A DNA stretch of 64,000 nt from Poecilobothrus nobilitatus. Lineage: Eukaryota; Arthropoda; Insecta; Diptera; Dolichopodidae. Made by a program: the position numbers and the translations under genes. Numbering within the stretch: position 1 is the stretch's first letter; the number at the start of each line of letters is the position of its first letter. The notes under the pieces are model-generated. The model ran no database searches and was not told the origin of the DNA. It saw nothing but the letters and a program-made list of their open reading frames with translations. This document shows positions 58,577 through 64,000 of this stretch, piece by piece. The stretch lies in contig OX352774.1 of assembly GCA_947095535.1 (NCBI GenBank), positions 118,113,996-118,177,995 of the forward strand, given 5' to 3'.

Positions 58577-60013
58577 AAAAATCGAAATGATCAAAAGTGC
58601 AAAATATCTTCGTTCGTGAAAAATCACTTTTTGAAATCACTTATCGCTGAATCCCCTTTGAACCCCTTTCCTATAGTAAAGTTTTGCTCTTTCATGTAGC
58701 ATTGAGATTTTACGAAAAGCCATTCAGATTTGAAATTTGGTTAATGGAAGTTGCATTAAAAAATCAAAAAAGATAAATAAGAAATATGACGTTCAGACTT
58801 TCCTATATATTATCCAAAACCTAACCCAAATATTTTTATATTAATTAAACCCAAAACTGTCAAATATACATTTAAAGTACCAGTGTGTATTGAGATGTAA
58901 TTTAAAGTGTTGATGTTTACTGTTATTTTATACAAAGATGAATTTAAAAAATTCTTAATACATGATCTGGTATAGGTATTTTCTTCCTTTCAGATGTAAT
59001 TAAAATGTAAATAAATTTCAACCATAATTAATTAAAAAAAAATAAAACATAAACAACATTTAAAAATACTCTGCTAAATGAAATACACCCAAAATTTTCT
59101 AAATTTATAGGGGAGATCCTTAGGTCATTAAAGATTCAATTTAAAGTCACTTTCTTACATCTGAAAAGTAAATCATAAATCAAAAAAATAAAATCTGATC
59201 ACAATGAATAATTCAAGGAAATATTGAATTGTTACGTTTGTACAGAGGTCTTAATAAAATAAAAATCCCTTCTATTTATAATCATGCCCTTTTTTACCTT
59301 ATTTTGAAAGTCAAGTGGATTTATATCATAAATAGAGAACTTGTAACAACTTGTAGGTTTGATTACATCAATTTTTATTAACGCTCTAATGAACATTTGA
59401 GTTAAATGCACATGCAAAGTTTTTTTTTCCAGTTATCTTTCTTTGTTTTTTATTTTTTTTCGAGGAACCCTTCAGGAAATCCAAATCTAAATCTAAATCA
59501 TAGCATACGTAATTTAGTTGAACTTTTAAAATATTTTAAATTGTGAATAGACCTTATCCAATTGAAAATTGGTTGAAAATAATTTAAATTCAAATTACAA
59601 ATCTGTGATGTCATGTAGGTTTTGAACACAAAGATACATACATACATATATTTATTCTACATTATATTCTAAAGGTGAGCATTCTAATTGCATTAAGTGA
59701 TTTAAGGGGAAAATATTTACGTTGCATAATATTCTTATTTGTTTATGCTTCATGTATTTTATTCCCATCATAAAGGAGAGCACATGTTTTTAGAGGCACC
59801 TTAAGATACTTTATTCTTATATAATGTAAGAATTTTATTATTCAAAAAAACAAAAAAAGAAGAAAATAAAAGAAAAACTAACAATAGTAATAGGGTATAT
59901 AAATAATAAATCTTATGATTTAAAATGAAAATCGTAGATTTTAAGGTAAATTTTTATGAGTATGGGGACGTATTAACAACATTGTGGTTAACAATGCTTT
60001 AATTTTAGATAAA
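58577..60013. other. AT-rich unassigned stretch
   Basis: No recognised repeats or genes. The frame at 59232-59417 (minus) is unsupported. CATACATACATATA simple sequence lies near 59639. Confidence 0.5.
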
Positions 60014-60793
60014 ACAAGGCAGAATGTAAACGAACGGTTTTTAAAGGCGCAAATTTCCAAAAGACAAAATAAACTGTTTAGAATTGTAACATGCACTAAA
60101 ATTTGAAATTTTTAATAGAATTTCATATAATATAAGAATAAATTTGAAAAATAAAGAGGCACTTTCATCAATTTAAGGGAACTCTAAATAATTAAAAAAC
60201 ACCATTCACACATTTAAAATTATAAAGTTGCAGCTTTAATTTTTGCCTTTTATTTTGAAAAACTGTGTACAGGTGCTTAAATGACAGTTGTTTAAAATAA
60301 GAAAATTTCAATTTTTGAGCTCCAATAGTCCTGAAACAGGTACAAAAAAATTTGCTGAACTTATACTAATGCTAAAAGTTCTTTCTTATCTCAAAATCTC
60401 AAGTCCCTATCTAAAAGCGTGTTATGAAGAAAGAAAAATCATGCAAAATTTGATTTTCACATAACGGTAAATTTAAATACTTGAAATAATTTTGATATTG
60501 ATTTATATCAATCAAGGTAAAAAAAGTCCTATCGAATGGCATTTTTAAATTTAAAAACAGTTAAGCTGAACTTGAGATATAAACATTTTAATATAAAGGT
60601 TTTTCAAAATTTGAGGGGGTGTAGTTCTGTAATGAGTTGGGCTACAAAAAAAAGTTGTTCAATACAACAATAATTTTTTTGTGAGACCTACCCATGGTTA
60701 AAATTTCTTTAGCGTTGTAAAAGTTTTGTAAACAGACGGACGGACTAAAACTAATAGGCACATTTTGTCAAAATTTTTTTAGAAATGTGCTAC
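60014..60793 (+). mobile_element. Family A repeat, full-length single-core copy
   Basis: ACAAGGCAGAATGTAAACG, box region GCGCAAATTTCCAAAAGAC near 60047-60065, core (TAATTTTTGCCTTTTATTTTG, GTACAGGTGCTTAAATGAC, TTTTCACATAACGGTAAATT), 3' half (GGGGTGTAGTTCTGTAATG, ACCTACCCATGGTTAAAATT). A shortened array CAGACGGACGGAC precedes the terminal hairpin (GGCACATTTTG...AGAAATGTGC). It provides the uninterrupted reference for the B insertion at 57236. Confidence 0.82.
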
Positions 60794-61293
60794 AAAAAAA
60801 AGAAGTAAAAGATTGACGGATTTTTTTAACCAAATGAACATATTTTGAATCACTTTGAAGTAAAGCAAAATAAATTTAGATAATATTGAACTAAGCATAA
60901 TATTTTCTCTGTTATAGGATTCACAAAAAAAGAAAGTTTATATTTAAGCAAAAGTACGAAACCCAAACAATATAAGACATTTTCATCAGAATTAACATTA
61001 AGTATCTTTATAGGCTGGAATAAATTAATGCTCTAAATACAAAGTTGGTACTTTAATCAACTTTAATCAAATTTAAAATATTTTATTCTAAAATTCCTTT
61101 TGAATCACTTGAAATTAAACTATAAAAATTAACATTCCTTTAAATAAGAAATTTGGTTTCCTTTGCTATCAGAGTCATTTTTAAGTCTTAATTTGATTCT
61201 AATATGAATTTAGTAATCCTTGTGATTTCTAATAAGATCATTTTTCAAGAATAACTTGTATTTTTTTTAAATAAAAATATATTCAAAATAAAA

Positions 61294-62040
61294 GAAGACA
61301 GTATGTAAAACCAAAAGTTTTTAAAGGACCACTTTACCAAAACGACAATAAAAAAACTTTTGAAATTGTTACTACTTTTGCATTAAAGTTTGTAATTTTT
61401 TTTAGAATTTTTTTTGTAAGAAAGTTAATGAGCACTTCTTCAATTTTAAGGAATATAGCATAAATTAAAAAAAAGTGCTTAACACGTGTAAATTAACCAA
61501 AGTATAATATCACATCTTTCATTTTTATGTTTGACTTGCGATAAATATGCACAGATTTCCAAGTTACAGGTGTATATAAAAAATAAAGAATTTTTAATTT
61601 TTGACACTTAATGCCTCTTGAACAGGGAGAAGTACAAAAACCTTTTCTAAGGTAACTTATGCTAAATCTTAAAGATCTTCCTGATCTCGAAATTATAACT
61701 CGCCGACTGAAACCGTTCCGCAGATACGAAGGTACCATAATTTTGCAAAAGTATAGTTTTACATTAAATTAGAATGAAAAAATACTAAGCAGAACTGGAT
61801 CATTTGAATATAGGTATTATATAGAATAATCTTTTGAAAATAGGTATTATTCCAATTTTAAGGGGTTGTAAGTATTATTCCAATTTTATGGGGCTAAATA
61901 AAAAAATAGTTTCTCATTAATTTTTTATAAAATCTGGTCATCTTTTATTCTAAACAGTGTAGAAGTTTTGTAAACAAACGGACTGACGAACAACCTGAAA
62001 CTAATAAAACAATTCTACATTTTTTTTTTTTTGAAGAGAA
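61294..62040 (+). mobile_element. Family A repeat, degenerate copy
   Basis: GAAGACAGTATGTAAAACC, then ACCACTTTACCAAAACGAC in place of the box, then AAAGTGCTTAACACGTG, CATTTTTATGTTTGACTTGC, CAAGTTACAGGTGTAT, AATGCCTCTTGAACAGGG, TTACATTAAATTAGAATG (decayed CACATAACGG segment) and GTGTAGAAGTTTTGTAAACA. AACGGACTGACGAACAACC stands for the GTCY array. The terminal box is no longer recognisable. It lies 0.5 kb from the previous copy in the same orientation. Confidence 0.65.
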
Positions 62041-64000
62041 GTTATTACCCATTTAATACTCTATTAACTCTTTTTGAAAATACCGGTTTTATCCTTGAAA
62101 ACCGTGTAATAATTAGGGTCCCTAAAAGTCAAATGTGTCAAATGATCAAAAATTTGCTCTGTTCCTTACAAGCTGTGAGAGTGCATTCAATTTTAACAAA
62201 ATCATGTATGATGTAAAATAAAACACTTATCCTGTAATGGAATGTTGGAGGTTCTGTAACTTTTTATGTAGCATAATTTGTAATGTATGCAGGTACTTCC
62301 AGATTTCGCAAATAACCTTAAATGTTGTTCATTATAATTTAGCAATTACTATGGCATAGAGTCTGCCGTTTTTTCTGAAGCAGAATATTGACTCCAAACC
62401 TTCTAGTCAAATCTTATCACCTTTCGTCTAATAAATTGTCTAAATTAGTAGGTTCTGTAACCTTTTCATTCACTATTTGTCTAGTTTCTAATTGAAAAAC
62501 TTTATTTTCAACTGAATTGTGCTTGCCCTCAGTATTTATTAAAATTTTGCTTACATTCTAGTTTATATATCCACAGAATCTTTTACTGTTAAATTTCCAT
62601 CATTTTTTAATGGAATTATGTAAATATTTCCGACAGAAATGCAAACATTTTTTTCATTCGTTTCCAATTCTTTTAAAATTTTAACCAAAATAAAACGTCT
62701 TGAGCTAAAGATTACTAAAAGGAAAATATTAAATTTGTTTAAGAAACAATATTTATTATATTTTCCACAAAAATTTTGATAAATTTTTTGTTCAAAGTCA
62801 AATTCCATTGACCTACCTTTAGTTTCATTGAACTTTTGTCTTAGAATTAATCACAGAAGTACCAATAGGTTTCAAAGGAATTTGTATACAATTGGAAAGG
62901 ATGAAAAGCAACTGGACCTAACCAGGTAACTGGGTACTTTAAATCTAATCAAACTTCAGACGAAACTTTTCATTTGGATATAGCAGACCTACTCACCATT
63001 AGAATAGATATAAAAATTGTATTTTTAAATTTAAAAATTTGTATTTATAATTAATTAAGTAAAGCTGAAACACTGTGACTTTTATGCTAACAGTAAAGAA
63101 AATGTTTCTTTCTTTCTTTTTTCAGACACTGTCCACTATTTCATTAACTTTTTATCTGTTTGATTAACAGATGTAGGATGGCTAATATTTTGCTGTAAAA
63201 TAAAGATTTTATGAAAACATTATAACATCTTTTAAAATTTTTCATTCATGAAATTCTCCTTCCATCAATTTGTAAGATATGTTTTGATTAACATTTAAAA
63301 CTCACAGTCACGGAAACATTTTTCTATAATAAGTCTATAATTTTCTACCAAACAAACTTTTGAAACTCAATTCTCTGTAAAAACTTGCCAAAGTTTCTAC
63401 AATTTATTTCTTTTAATTTGTTTTTTTTTTTGTTTAATAATTTGAAACCACGACTGATCCACGCATATTCTTACTTATATATAGTTATATCAGTGTATAA
63501 CATATACGTTGTATGCAACAAATTTCTTTGTTACCAATTTAATATAACTTTCTACTTGATTGTATTATTCTATAGGCATTACTAAAAACAAAAAAAAATT
63601 TGCTAATAGTTTCAACTACATCCTATCATATTTATAATAAAAGTTCAGCTAAAAACAATATAAAGCATAAAATAGAAAAAAAAAAAAAAAAAGAAAACAT
63701 CATTTTGATGCAAAATTAAAATAAATATGCAACATAATTTGAATATTATATATTAAACGTATATATAACGTTCCATATAATCTCTGATTTTAAGAAATGC
63801 AAAAACAACAATTTAAAGTGCAACGTATTTTTTTTTTTTAACGACTTTTTTTTTTAATCTACAACCTACGCCACAAGTTGTCGGTTCAATTCATTGCTGT
63901 TTTCCAATGTTATACATGTAGCCTTTTTGTTTTTATTCTTATATTTTTAATTTTACTATAATCACGTGGTAATCTAATTGTTTTTTAGAGCTATAGTATG
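62041..64000. other. AT-rich unassigned stretch to window end
   Basis: Nothing supported. A GTCGGTTCAATTCATTG word at about 63880 resembles a B box but lacks an A box. Frames at 62563-62808 (minus) and 63385-63585 are chance frames. Confidence 0.5.

Noticed and set aside
63842..63915. Possible tRNA-like sequence with GGTTCAATTCA
   Set aside because: A single B-box-like word without an A box or foldable arms.
1..64000. CRISPR array, operons, riboswitches, bacterial promoters or phage
   Set aside because: No regular spacer/repeat pattern and no coding operon structure; composition and elements are those of an insect nuclear genome.

Overview
The window looks like nuclear DNA of a fly (Diptera), probably a schizophoran or calyptrate species. 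This is an inference. It rests on the very high A+T content, on the many (GTCY)n-bearing 'mini-me'/DINE-1-like repeats, which are known from Diptera, and on decayed Jockey-type, mariner-type, hAT-type and foldback-type elements. I found no protein-coding gene, no exon with convincing splice sites, no intact tRNA or rRNA gene and no prokaryotic signal. It reads as a 64 kb stretch of intergenic or intronic DNA made of low-complexity AT-rich sequence and layers of mobile-element relics.

The dominant component is a set of non-autonomous repeats that I call families A, B, C and D. They differ in sequence but share one plan: a fixed 5' end, a 12-14 bp box about 35-40 bp inside it, a (GTCY)n / (GGAC)n micro-array near the 3' end, and an inverted copy of the 5' box at the 3' end. 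In A, B and D that 3' box is part of a terminal hairpin. This matches the Helentron-associated (DINE-1/mini-me) layout. Family B lies at 1-206, 3519-4290, 11912-12334, 17178-17795 and 57236-58172. Family C lies at 5319-5848. Family D lies at 14793-16366 and 26605-28172, two near-full copies in opposite orientation. Family A lies at 18577-18975, 20246-20850, 33742-34984, 35141-35702, 50295-51094, 53690-55398, 57111-58576, 60014-60793 and 61294-62040.

Other regions. A degenerate ~145 bp tandem array at 2540-3260 ends in a hammerhead-ribozyme-like motif (3268-3305) of the sort known from Penelope-like elements. A minisatellite with duplicated flanks lies at 7547-8238. A mariner-type element with a dead transposase lies at 9088-10023. 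Three tRNA-derived SINE copies lie at 13645-13839, 45548-45745 and 47125-47239. A short Helitron with canonical ends lies at 22073-22706. A Jockey-clade LINE that has lost its reverse-transcriptase core lies at 37855-39442. A foldback element with a 10 bp target duplication lies at 43443-44841. A broken unrecognised ORF lies at 46556-46985, and a hAT-type MITE at 51959-52261.

There is no gene cooperation to describe. The mobile elements are non-autonomous or dead, so any mobility would need proteins encoded elsewhere. Relative ages can be read in places: B is nested in A at 57236, and the D copies look the least decayed. Identities are visual judgements, since no alignment was run.
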